Source of the DNA: Balanoglossus misakiensis
Lineage: Eukaryota > Hemichordata
NCBI GenBank assembly: GCA_040954595.2
Contig: CM082585.2
Location: 8,680,001 to 8,744,000 of the forward strand
DNA length: 64,000 bases
Reading direction: 5' to 3'
Positions 32,918 through 47,100 of this stretch are shown in pieces. How positions within the stretch are numbered: the stretch's first letter is position 1; each line of letters opens with the position of its first letter. A program made the position numbers and the translations under genes. The notes below the pieces were generated by a model, which saw nothing but the letters and a program-made list of their open reading frames with translations, was not told where the DNA came from and did no database searches.

Positions 32918-33571
32918 TCACTAAACTGGACGGGCCAAGCGAGATGTGTCATTTGTCGCGCACGTAGAACTTGCACTGGTTTTAGAACTGAATGCTGTAT
33001 GTAGGAAATATGTCAAAAGATGCCTTTTACTGTGAAGAAGTGTACATCATGTGCATTTTTAAAAAGGTTTTGACCTAATTCGATAATTAAAGTCTCAGAG
33101 CATGGTAAACACTTGTTGGCGTGATTTCTTTCGGGAGAGTGTACTGAGAAACAGAACGGGTTCTGTGGAGTGTCTTGCTGCATATCTCATTGCAAACGTT
33201 TTTTTACTACAGTAGACTGTCTTTGTCGGCTGGCTATACTCTCTGGTTTGTCAGCCCCAATCTGAAGTGAAGACGGCAATCAAAAACTCTAGCTCTAAGC
33301 CCCAACTCAACGAAATGAGGCACTGCAAGTGATGTTTCCATCAGGCTTAACCCTTTCACCACCATGGTTCAGGCCAAACCCATTGTTTTCTATGGTAAGG
33401 TTGCACCTCTAAAGAAGGAACTGGGAGTGAAAGGGTTAAAAAATCAATGTTTTGTCCAGCGAAGTCTGCGCCATGTCAGCTCTACAGCACTACTAGAGTC
33501 TTCTCAAAATAGTCTTTCCAAAAAGTTTTCATGAGATGAAGGCTCCGTGAGATCTTCTACCCAACACTGCC
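32918..33571. other. Intergenic between convergent arylsulfatase 2 and NKAP
   Basis: About 650 bp. ATTAAA near 33087 is a candidate polyadenylation signal for arylsulfatase 2, about 170 bp past its stop. A complete family A element occupies 33347-33440. No exon is seen. Confidence 0.65.
33347..33440 (+). mobile_element. Family A palindromic element, complete copy
   Basis: About 93 bp, starting TTAACCCTTTCACCACCATG and ending GGGAGTGAAAGGGTTAA. Its ends are inverted repeats bounded by TTAA. The interior reads GGTTCAGGCCAAACCC then TCTATGGTAAGGTTG. There is no coding capacity. TTAA followed by CCC is the form expected for a non-autonomous piggyBac-type element, which is an inference. Confidence 0.75.
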
Positions 33572-36055
<2,484 letters not shown>

Positions 36056-36548
36056 CTTCATACAACGTCCGATTCTGTCACTACAACGTGTGATGCACAG
36101 TATCAGAACCACAACACGACGTCACACTTACGAACTATTACTAACCTGTGTATTTAGGTGAAAACGCGTTCCCTTCATTTACACTGATGCAGATAGGTAA
36201 ACGTCATGTGTTGCTTTTCCAGCTACCGTCCCAAACGGGTCTGATAAAATGTGTGTTAGGTGTATTTTCTGTTCAGAAGAGAAAAAACAATATCACACAT
36301 CTACACTCAACAAAATGGTGGATGCCTCTGAGGTCACAGGTCAAAGTAATGCATGATGGGTAGTGAATGTTTGCTCTTGTATGATTTCTCAATCTTTCTG
36401 AGGAATAACTGAGTCAATTATTTTTTTAAAAACTATATTTATTAAAAAAATACTCTTTAATCAAATTAAAGCCGGTTTTTAAACTTTGGATTGCATTGCA
36501 TATTGTCGGTTTCGTTTGTAAACAACGTTTCTATGGGAGCAATCCAAG
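36056..36548. promoter_or_regulatory. Bidirectional promoter region NKAP/XRRA1
   Basis: 493 bp between two divergent start codons. It contains a CGACGTCAC near 36117 that resembles a CRE half-site. The XRRA1 ATG itself lies in CCAAGATGGCGG (36544-36555), which matches the YY1 consensus found over start codons of many housekeeping genes. No TATA box is obvious on either side. Confidence 0.65.
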
Positions 36549-39500
36549 ATGGCGGTGCCCGCTGGCGTCAAACTCGATGACGGGACGGGAGGTTATGCTG
36601 CAAATTGTTTCCCAGTGAGGGGATTTTTTGGACAGGCGGACGATGGTTCGTAATCATGAAGTCTTCTTTTATCACACGATTCGATTTCAGTGTATCGTTT
36701 ACTGTTGAAATGATACGATTTCATTTATACGAATTATCATCTATGCCTTGTAAGTTGTACATGATGACTGTGGCACCGAGTTGTTCGGTTGCACAGTCTC
36801 TGATCGTTTTTTCCAAAGCAGAAAGATCTTTCTTGTTTGATCGAACGGCGAGAACGCAGGAGTTTAGCTGCTCTACAAAACATAGGCTTTCAAAGTTGCC
36901 CCTGCACCAAACCCTCATGCAACTGTCAGTGGACATTGGACCAGGAAGTTTAGTGTTTACTTTCTCCTCATCACCCAAGTTTATGGATGTACATCATGTA
37001 TGTACCAGAGGACGTCCATGATTGTACTGGGATATGTACTTTCAGACAATACCGAGTGTCAGTGTTTCTAATGAACTGATACCCAAGAGATATCTGTAGA
37101 CGTACTACACTACACTACATTACACTACACTACACTACACTACACTAGTCTAGTGACTGTAGACAAAAATGAGTACAAAACATGTAATGATAAGAGGAAA
37201 CACTTTTCACTCAATTTGATAACATTGTATCCTCAGCATTCGGCGGCGCCTGGTTGGTTGCACATAGGGCTGAACAGAGGAGGAGATTTAAAGCAATACT
37301 CTGCACAAAACCCAAAACCTATGAACAGCTGAAAGAAGAGAGGAAACAAAGAGAAAAGGCAGAAAAGCGACAGGCATCAGCATCCAGTCAGACAGAAGAT
37401 GACGACACAGCAGGCCTTCTTGATGGCTTCTTTATGGTACGTTAGCTACCACGTCATTTTAGTTAGTAGCTGAAAATCCCAGATAATCTTGGTAATGAAC
37501 TTAATCAGCCAAATATGTTACAACACACAATTCTGAAGACTCAAAGAAGTATACCAGTATGTGTATGTTTTGATGAAAAATGTAGAATACAAGTATACTG
37601 GTTCATTTTAATTTATACGTTCATTTACAGATGAAGCACTGCTGTGTTGAGGACCCGTCGGATGTGTGCGCTGTCAACGTCAGTGGTCAAGACTTAGTTG
37701 AGGCCAGGGAGGAAGATTTTCAACTCTTCGACAATGTTGCCTACGTCAGTGCTGCTGAAAACCTCCTGCCTTTTGGTAAGTAACATTCACTGTTACACAC
37801 TATAACGCTTTTGTTAAACAACGACCATTTCTAGTCTCAGTGGGGTTTTTTTGCTGTAAAGGTTGGAGAACGATGGTGAATGATTTGGGAACCCAAGTTG
37901 CATCTTTGATAACAACCCGTCTTCCATTTCTTTATTACAGAGGCCTTCAAACATTTTCCAATAATAAGAGAATTAGAGTTACCAGTAAATGGACTTAGAA
38001 ATTTAAAAATTGAATTGGATGATTTTCCATACTTAGAGGTAAGCAAAACGTCAAATTATAACGATTTAACCAAGATTTTGGTTCAACCTGGTTATTCTCA
38101 ATCAGGCAGGTACAGGCCCAGAACATTTCTAAAGGTTGAGCAAGTTTCGTTTCCAAGTTTGAAATAATGTTTCCATCTCCATGCTGTTTTATTTCAGGTG
38201 CTGGATTTATCGTTCAATAATTTATCACAAGAAGACATACTGAACATTGGAATTTTGCCTAAAATTAAAGTGTTACACTTGTCCGGGAATGGACTGACAT
38301 CATTGCCTTCTGAGATGGCACAGCCTGTACGAGTGAAAGATGAGTAAGTGAAATGTGTTGATCAGGGAAAGAGCAGGATAGAACTACGTACATGAGTGCT
38401 TGATTTGCTTACAAGTGCAGAGGAGATTTCTCCAAGAGAAGAAATGAAACAGATGCTGATGGACCCAATCGACATGGTGCAGTCGAGGGAGTGGAAAACA
38501 CTAATCCACGCCGTTTAACCCTTACAACAACATGGTTTGGTCCAAATCCATCGTATCCAAATACACATACCAAGAATTGTCCACACGTATACCAACACAT
38601 CGATAGACAGCAATAGCTTCTGGATATGTTGTGTCACTAGGGGTTGACTTCGGTAGCAATTTGTTGTCGAGCATTCGAATTACTGTTGACGTCAGCCCCA
38701 TAGTTACACAGAAAATTCAGCTAAGCTGGAATTCACTATTCAGCTAAGCTGGAATTTACTATTTTGGTTACATATATAACTGTACATATTTGTTATTTGT
38801 TTGTAATTTTGTAGGAGTTAAGGGCATCAGGTCTCACTATGAAAGGATGGTCAGTTTGAGACAGAGTGTAAGCCCTGATTTTCCCTTTGAACAAGGTTCT
38901 TTGATCTCCAGTGTTTCTTCCTGGTAATTTACTGGATATATTCTGTTCCTTTTAGGGAATTATCTGGAAAAATATCCCGGTTTGCCAGTCTGGAGATTCT
39001 ATACCTCGATGAGAACAAGCTGACAGACATGACAACGTTTGCAAATTTAGCTGGACTGAGAAAGTAAGTGGGTAATGATTTTCCTGTGAAGGCTGATATG
39101 AAAGATTGTGCATAGAGTGTAGCGCTTGGAAGTAAATACGGGTGTCCACCCAGTTTGTTATACACATGTACACTGTCATTTTTTTCTCCAGGCTGAAAAG
39201 ACTCTACCTTGACAAAAACAAAATTTATTCCGTGCCCCACCTGAGAGCTGTCGGTGGCAAGATGGTGGAGAGCGAACCGCCGTCTTTAGCCACCACACCG
39301 CGCCATGCCACGCCGCGAACCATCGGTGAGAGCGGCAGTCTGCCATCCAGCCGCAAGTCCAGCCGGGGAGCCAGCAGGAAAAGTAGCAAACTTGACCTTG
39401 AAGGTGGGTCAGATTTCGGGGTGTTTTTCTTGTACGAGACACAAGCTACAAATGCATGTATCACTAACCAACCACTATCTGCGCATATCTCCTGCATTTT

Positions 39501-42500
39501 TGACGAAAATTATGTATATCACAAAATCTTGAGAATAATTCATTAATTGCCTATGCCAGACCAGGACATGTTCATGTATGGTCATCACACTCAAATCTTT
39601 CACTTCGAAGACAAAAATCGACAATTTTTGCGATATTTTACATTTCAGTGAAATTTTGTTTAGCTGACCTGTAGACCATTTATTGTATTTCTTCATCCAG
39701 TGATAGGGATAGGTAGCTTAGAAACAAAATGGACCAGCCTTAGCAGAATTAGTCCTGTGTCTCCGTACGTACTCAGTCAGAAAAACAGTCGTGAAGAGAC
39801 AAGAAGTCGGCTCAGCTGTAGGGAATGTAAAAGTGATGACATGTTAGATATAGGTTTGTAGTGGTAGGTTTTTGGTTAGAAATATTTAAGTGAGTATATG
39901 TAAAGCTGGTACAGGTACTATGTAAAAGTTGAATGTACCGGTAATAGAGAAACAGATTAAAAGGATAAGAATAGGACGATTATCAAGGATGTTTAGCACA
40001 CAGATATTTTATACCACTCCCCAACTGGGGCAGCTGAGGTTGGGGATAGGGTTATCGTTGTCTTGTGGTTAAATATCCAAGAACCAGCTGAAGATTGTAT
40101 GTTTTTGCTAGAGCCAATGCTGGTGACATGCGAGAGTATTTGGTGGTATAATAACCTTTGTACACATTTCTCACCCTCGTGTCCTACCAGTGGAACTGTC
40201 TCACAGCTAGAAACTACGGGCCTATACCTCTGAAACTGGTAGCTTTCATTTTCATTGCAGGGGAGGAGGCGGCGGCAAACGTGGCCAGCACATCCCTGAT
40301 GGACCCGACGCTGAAAGAAATCAAGGAGGAGGACGAAGGGGACGGCAACAGCGTGACGGCCACCACGCAGATCGGCAGCGATCTCTTCGCCAGCGAATCA
40401 CCACCGCCGTTCCCAGAGTTGGAGTTTCTCAGTCTAGCATATAACCAGGTTGGTTACAGTACTGTTACGTCTATGGCTCGCATCATCATTGGAAGTTCCA
40501 GCGTGTTAGTGTGTAGTACCCCCTGGGTGATATCACAAGCTGTTGATAGGTTGGGTCTAGTCTAGTCTTTGGTAAGCTGGGAAATATGTCCGAGGCTAGT
40601 CAAAGGCAATAAGTGTATGTGTGCGTGTGGGCACGCTTGTGTGTGTGTATTTGCATGCATGCGTGTGTGTCAATTTTCTGTGTGCAGCTGTAGCCATGTT
40701 TGCGCTTTAAACCACAACTGCCTACACTTTTAAATGCTCCAGATCATCAATGTGCGCTTGTAAAGAATTCTCAGTCAGTTGCTACTTTTCCTCATCAGAT
40801 ATCTGAAGAGGAGGGGCTCCTCGCCGTGGCCGCCTGGCCAATGTTGTCCGAGCTGGTGATACACAACAACCCACTGACCCTGGAGAAGAGTGGCGACCCG
40901 CCCCTCCTGACCAGATATTTGGTCGACCGACTGGGAATTCATCTGACCAGGCTGAAGCCGAAGGAGATCCAGAAGCCGGGACCCAGAGTTCCCGTCAAGA
41001 AACAAAGACAGGCAAGTTGTTCTTGTCATGCACTACCTAACTCACTATCAAGACCAACAAAATGGCTGAAAAAAGCTTTTTCACTATGTTTTCAGTATTT
41101 TTTTTATCCACTGCAGTTTCTTGTTCCACTCCCCGAAGCATTATTTTTGACTGAACTTTATCATTCCAAAGATCTTATACCATTTGAACCTTCTGGGATC
41201 ACTTGCATCTGTATGTTTTTGCTTTTATTTTGAAAGGATTGTGAAATGAAATTGTTCTCATGTTTAAATAAAAAAGATGTTTTTGTTTTTTTTCCTTCAG
41301 GTGTCGACTGTTGTGCCAAAAGTACCCAAAGTACCCGTCGAACAGCTCATGCTAGAAGCACCCTCTAGGTTCGCCCTTCCCTCCAGCCAAATCCACACAC
41401 CCCATCCGCCCTCCAGAGCCCGATCGGCACCCTCCCCGTCCCTCGACCCTACCAAGCCCCTGCCACCCATTGCCCCCACACCACCCCCACCCAGGAAAAC
41501 ACCCCCTGGGGTGGAGGAGGGGGAGGAGGAAGCACGGGACAGGATGTCCAGGACCCAGATGTGGACGGAGGATAATTTTAGAAGAACCGGCGTTGAGGAA
41601 GGGGGACAGTCACAGCCCAAGAAAGATGAAACGGCTGATGACCCTGTCTTCCTTACTCAGGTAAATCAGAGACCTCAGTTAGTGTTGTCAAAGGATGTTC
41701 TGGAATCTATCTCATGAATTTATAAACCTAGTGATTGAAATAACATTCTGTTATCACCAAATCTGTCCACTTGTCAAATCCAGAAGAAAATATAAGTCCA
41801 TAATATTCCAGATAAAAAAAACATCCCAAAATGTGGTTTTGTGTAATAGCAGTATGGTTGGTGATACTGGAACACAGTGTACTTGCCAAAAGATTTTCTC
41901 AAGATGATATTTACAAGAAGGGACTCCACTCGTATTTAACTTTTCACCATCTTTGCATTCTCAGGTCGATAACCAAGAAGAAGAAGAGGAGGCCAAACCA
42001 GTGGAGAAAGTCGAAAAGAAAGAGAAGAAAACCAAGAGGAGCCAGAGAGTGGACAGCGCCGCTGTCTCCATGGCAATGCCTCCAAAATACAAGGGTTATG
42101 AGCTCTTACTGGATGTCGAAGATGACCCGACTATGATGATCCCACCAGGTAGTTCGATTGAAATGATTAAACCAAATTCCAACCATGTGGATTTGTTTTC
42201 CCGACACTGACCTTGTTCTGACTGTTTGTTTTAGATATCCATGGCAGCGTGAAGGCCCTACAGTATGCACTGGATCACCCAATTGTCCATAAAGATAACA
42301 AAGTTGATCTGGATAGATTACAAAAACCATTCGAGCCATATGAAAGGGTAAGTCGCCATGAATGATAACACAGTTCCATGCACTAGCTAGATTACAGAAT
42401 CAAGCACTATTCCATCAAATATTTTTTCCAATCAAAAGTACATATTTCTCTCTCTCTCCTTTGCAGAGTCAAGTTGATTATGGAAAGCAGTTCAAAAGCA

Positions 42501-42952
42501 AAGCAGAGAGACTAGAGGACATGATGCACACCATGAAAGAACGGGTGACCACACAGGAAATCAGTCTGGCGGCCATCTTGGAAGACAAGAAGAAATACCG
42601 ACAAGAATATCCAGAAGCAGAAAAGCTTCTCTCCAAGGTTTGTAACTGTGAACACGAACTATTGAGTTTAAAAACGTCAGAGAAAAATGTCCACTTGCCT
42701 GTTTCTACTTGGATTTTTTGGAGTGTAGCAACGACCGACAGAATGTTTCAGGTTCACATGTCAAGCTTGTGTGCTCTCTACACGCAGATCCAGGCCAAAT
42801 ACAAAACTGTGAGGGCAGCGTCCATGAAGGACAGCAGCGAAGCCAGGGAAACCTTTGACGACACCGTGAAGGGCATCAAAGAAACCAGCGACAAACTACA
42901 GAAGACCAAGACAGAGAGGGGATCCAGCAGGACCAAGACCAAGACCACGTAG
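36549..42952 (+). CDS. XRRA1: XRRA1 orthologue, leucine-rich repeat protein (15 exons)
   Basis: X-ray radiation resistance-associated protein 1 homologue, 850 residues (human about 790). Exons: 36549-36645, 37237-37436, 37631-37775, 37941-38038, 38198-38343, 38956-39063, 39192-39403, 39701-39853, 40261-40448, 40799-41011, 41301-41660, 41965-42148, 42235-42347, 42467-42637, 42788-42952. It starts MAVPAGVKLDDG...NCFPVRG as in vertebrate XRRA1. Leucine-rich repeats span about 147-350 (VLDLSFNNLSQED, VLHLSGNGLTSLP, ILYLDENKLTD, LKRLYLDKNKI) with a second block (FPELEFLSLAYNQ, LSELVIHNNPLT, LVDRLGIHLTRLKP). A Pro-rich linker, the conserved PPKYKGYELLLD segment and a Lys-rich tail follow. Exon 8 is phase-symmetric, Ser-rich and has a weak donor (GTTTGT), so it may be alternative. 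The intron after exon 10 uses a GC donor. Molecular function is poorly known even in vertebrates. Confidence 0.9.
37104..37146. repeat. (TACAC)n microsatellite
   Basis: About eight pentanucleotide units in intron 1 of XRRA1. Confidence 0.9.
38512..38556 (+). mobile_element. Family A element, diverged partial copy
   Basis: TTTAACCCTTACAACAACAT then GGTTTGGTCCAAATCC matches the left end of family A; the right end is not recognisable. XRRA1 intron 5. Confidence 0.5.
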
Positions 42953-43276
42953 CACTGAAGTACTGACTTGTGACACCTCAGTACACTCTATGAAAATTAT
43001 TTGTAAATAGCACGGCAAAATGGACACACGGATCATGGACAGTCCGAGTCTCGATCTAAAATATCTCTAGAGTTGACCTTTCTCAAAGGTTGTGGTGTCA
43101 AGATGATCACTTTGTAAATATTGAGTGTGGTTGTTGGTTGTATATACCCGGTTATATATCTTTTGTAAATGATTAAACTTTTGAAACATTTTTAAATGTA
43201 AAACGAGAATCTCTCTTTTTGTATGTTCAATAATTTGCTGAGCTGGTATGAGGAAACTATTTATTCTGCAGCACAA

Positions 43277-43315
43277 CAATGGGTTTGGACTGAACTATGG
43301 TGGTGAGAGAGTTCA
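43277..43315 (-). mobile_element. Family A element, partial copy
   Basis: AATGGGTTTGGACTGAACTA followed by TGGTGGTGAGAGAGTT, one half of the family in reverse orientation. Confidence 0.5.
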
Positions 43316-44100
43316 CATATCCAATACCCTGCCACATATGATTCTGAGCACAGCTACTATCAGTTGATGTAAATAAGCAAAAAAAAAGACACCTCATTGC
43401 ACACTTTGGTTGATTTTCAAGATTTATTGCAAAATGTCCAAACTTTCCAGTGAGAATTCAGTGACCAAGAAAGAGAAAGTGAACTAGTTTTCCTTCAAAC
43501 TCTGCGTGCATCTTTTATTTAGTAAGAATATTTTATCAACAAAACACATGAAAAATGTACCTGCAAAAGCAATGCGACTCAAATATAATTCCGTTGAACA
43601 GTTTTCAACACTCGCTTAATCTACATTCTTAGTCAAGAAAGAACTGAACAAAGAAGTAACAACTTCCAAATTTTGACATGATCATTTGCTACAGTAATAC
43701 AAAATGTACTTAACAATTCTCCCAAATTCAAAAGAATATTCAAAATAGACAGCTGATTCATGGTACATTGCTAGCTTTAGAAAAATCCTTTGAAAGAAAA
43801 AGCCACAATTCCAAAATTAGCAAAGTCAAAGACCAAGTTCCTCTGTGAAAAAAAAAAAAATACAGCACCACTTCTTGTGCGAAACACGCCCTTTTACATT
43901 TCTAATACTGTATAATTACTAACACTATCAATGATGCACGTGTCAATTGTAGTAACATCGGAAAGCTTTACTGAAGACAAATCTATGTAATCGTGCAACA
44001 GTGCTATCCCGATCTGCTTCCATCCTGATCTGTTGTGTATATCCTGGAATACTGAGGCCCCGTGCCTCACAAAAATTCTAGTTTCCTGATTGCGAAGTAC

Positions 44101-44106
44101 TTTATT
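44101..44106 (-). terminator. Candidate polyadenylation signal of RANBP2
   Basis: AATAAA on the minus strand, 45 bp past the RANBP2 stop. A second one at 43423-43428 would give a longer 3' UTR. Confidence 0.45.
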
Positions 44107-44150
44107 GTGAAATGAGTGCAAAAAAACAACAACTTGTCACATCTTCTCTT

Positions 44151-47100
44151 CTACCTTTCTTCCTGATCAGCATCACCTGTACCAGACACATCTTTGTCAT
44201 CTGTATGAAGGAGAAAAACTGTTAGAATTTACAGTTCCCGATAACCAATCAAACGGTGGTCTGAATGTTTGCATTTCACACACACAAGGTTTCATTCGCT
44301 TTATTCGGTCATCTTATCACATTTAGCTTACCATCAATGATTTCTTCTAGAACTTCTGTTAGTTTGGGATCACAGGACTTGACTTTCTCAGTTGACTTGC
44401 TTGGAGTGCTGGAGGCCTTTGGAGATTTCACGTCTGAAACAAAATGGTACAATTCATGATATATGATTTATAACAACTTAATGTCATTATTATGCTCCAA
44501 GCAGGAACCTGATTGACATGTACATTATTCATACTTTATTGACTGCTGTAATCAACATGCAAGCATAGATGGCTATCAGCGAGTTATTCGTTGCGTGTGG
44601 TTTTTGTCAAAGATGCCTTGACCTGACAAACCCACCTGTTGGAGATGCTGGAGGTTGCAAGGCGCCATCTTTGCCGGATTCAGACTCCTCACTTTGTTTC
44701 CCCGGCGACGCCTTCACGTACAGCCTCTGCACTTCCTCGAACTTGGCCTTGAATTCCGCGGCGACCTCCGGATTTTTAAATTTGGCGGCCAGCTGTTCAT
44801 GGGACGGCACGTCCTCGGCCGCGTCCATGGCGTTCCAGACCCAGGAGCTCTTGGAGTTCTTCAGAGGTCTCAGCGCCATCTCCGCCGTGATGAAGTGGTT
44901 GGCGCACACCTTGAAGACCTGGTCTCGCCTCATGAGGATGCGCACACGCCCGCTCTCCCGGTGCTTCAGGATCTTCAGCTCCCCGGGGCCTCTCTCCTTC
45001 CACTGCTTCAGCTCGGTGTCGAACCTGTACAGCTTGGCCCGGTGGCAGGACAGGGCCTCTTCGTTCTCTTCCCCCGTGATCAGGTCGACGTTCTCCGGCA
45101 GTCGCGTGATGGGCTCGAAGTGGATGCTGTCCCCGTCGTCTTCAGACTTGTAGTAACTCTCATCTTGGGAGTCGTTGCCTCTCACGTTTTGAGAGCCGGG
45201 TGTATCCTTGGGGCTCTCCGTCTGCTTGGGGCTCAAGGCAGTGCCCAAGTCCTTCGCAAACCCAAAGCCTGAACTGCACGAACTCGAGGCCAGTTCAGCA
45301 AAGGACGGCATGTCTAACTTCAGAGGGGGCGGTGGCTTGGCGGGAGACTGACTAGAAGCGAAAGCAAAAGTACTGGGGGGTCTAGGTGTGATGGTGGTGC
45401 TGCTGCTGACTTCCTGGTGTTCATCCTCAGCACCGGATTCCCCTAATCCGCTCAGAACAAATTTTGGAGTAAAACTGAAAGTTGACTTTGTGTCGACAGA
45501 AGGCATGGTCGCCGTTACTGGCGAACCGAAGCTGAACCCACTGCTCTGGGTGCTGGCTACCGAGAAGCCAGCATTACCCGATTGGCCGAACTTGAATGGT
45601 GTGCCCTCCAGTCCACCCGTGGTGGTGCTCGCTGCCTGGGGGGACGCGCCGAAGGTGAATCCAGTATCACCGCCAGAGGGCGCTCCAAACTTCAGCGCGG
45701 AGCTGAGCGACGTCGTTGACGACACGTCCGACTCCGAAGATTTCAGCCCAGGTCTTCTGGTACCACAGGCCACGCAGCTGTTTTCCTCGGCCTGGTTGCG
45801 TACCAGACAGCCATCGCACTCCCAGCGTCCAGGTTTCAGGGTATCACACGCTTCGCATGCTTTGGCACTGTTTGGATTGCTCGCTGAGCACTTCTCACAT
45901 TGCCAAGTGGTCGGCTCGACGTTGAAGATACCTCCACTTTTCTGAAAGTCATAACCATGAAACAAATCAGTTGAAGGCATAAGACGAAAGGAAAATTCAT
46001 GTCTGATTTCCAGTGTATTATTTTTGTCTCATACAGTAACAAACTCATTCTACTCATCAAGTTCTGTTGAATCCCCAGAGTTTGAATCGCATGTGTGTGT
46101 ACCAGATAGAAACTAACTCACTGCAGGAACCATAATGTGATACTATATTCATGATCAACTTCAAACCAGTCTATGTCGGTCAACAATTAATAATGTGAAT
46201 CATACAGCATTTCATATGTTTCTCTGACCTAGCAGAAAATACACAACCAGGCCTATTAAAGATAAACGTACCTTTTCGACCTGCACTGCTGGTGGTTGTC
46301 TTGGTGCATCACAAGCAGCACACACACTAACAGTCGTTTTGTTGCTCACCAGACATTCCTCACACGACCATACTTCGGGTTTCGAATTCAACGATCCTCC
46401 CTCTTCACTTGTACCCTTGGACTCGCGGAGCATCTCCTGACATTCTTCAAACTTCTTCTTGAACTCCACGGCTATTTCCGGAGTCTTGAACTTCAGCGCC
46501 AGCTGCTCGGTCCGCGCCTCCTCTTCCGAGAAGTCCAGGGCGTTCCAGACCCAGGAGCGATCAGATCCGGCGTTCGGTCGCAGCTCCATCTCCGCGCTGA
46601 TGAAGTGGTTGGCGCACACCTTGAAGACTTGTTCTCTCCTCATGAGCACCCTTATCTTGCCGGTTTCCGGGTGCTTCAGGAGCCTCACGTTGCCAATGCC
46701 GCGCTCCTTCCACTGCGTCACATCCTTGTCGTACCTATACAGCCTCGCGCGTTGGTTGTACAGTACGACCTCGTCCTCCTCGCCAGTTTTCACTTCCACG
46801 TACTTCGGTAGCGACACGATCGGTTCAAAGTGAATATCGTCACTGGGAGCGACTTCATCCCCATCGTCATCATTACCCCCCTCAGCCCTGTGCCTGGAAG
46901 GCGAGCTGAACAACTGGCGGCCTGCTCCTTTAAAATGGAACGCGGGATCTGTTACCCGGAGAAAGAAAAAGAGGCGTGCTTTAATGAACAGAACCATAAC
47001 ACACACATACAAAGAGACACACAGAGAGATAGCCCACGCAAAAAACTACATGAACTTCACTGAATGCAAACCTGATTTTCCAAAGCTGTATCCAGATGAT

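Larger units (their letters stand above)
42953..44150. other. Intergenic between convergent XRRA1 and RANBP2
   Basis: About 1.2 kb of 3' flanks. ATTAAA at 43172-43177 could serve XRRA1. Minus-strand AATAAA signals at 44101-44106 and 43423-43428 could serve RANBP2. A partial family A copy lies at 43277-43315. No exon is seen. Confidence 0.65.

Noticed and set aside
45388-45945. Long plus-strand open frames opposite RANBP2 (also near 44655-45272 and 49182-49925)
   Set aside because: They are antisense to confirmed Ran-binding and zinc-finger coding sequence. GC-rich coding exons often leave the opposite strand open.
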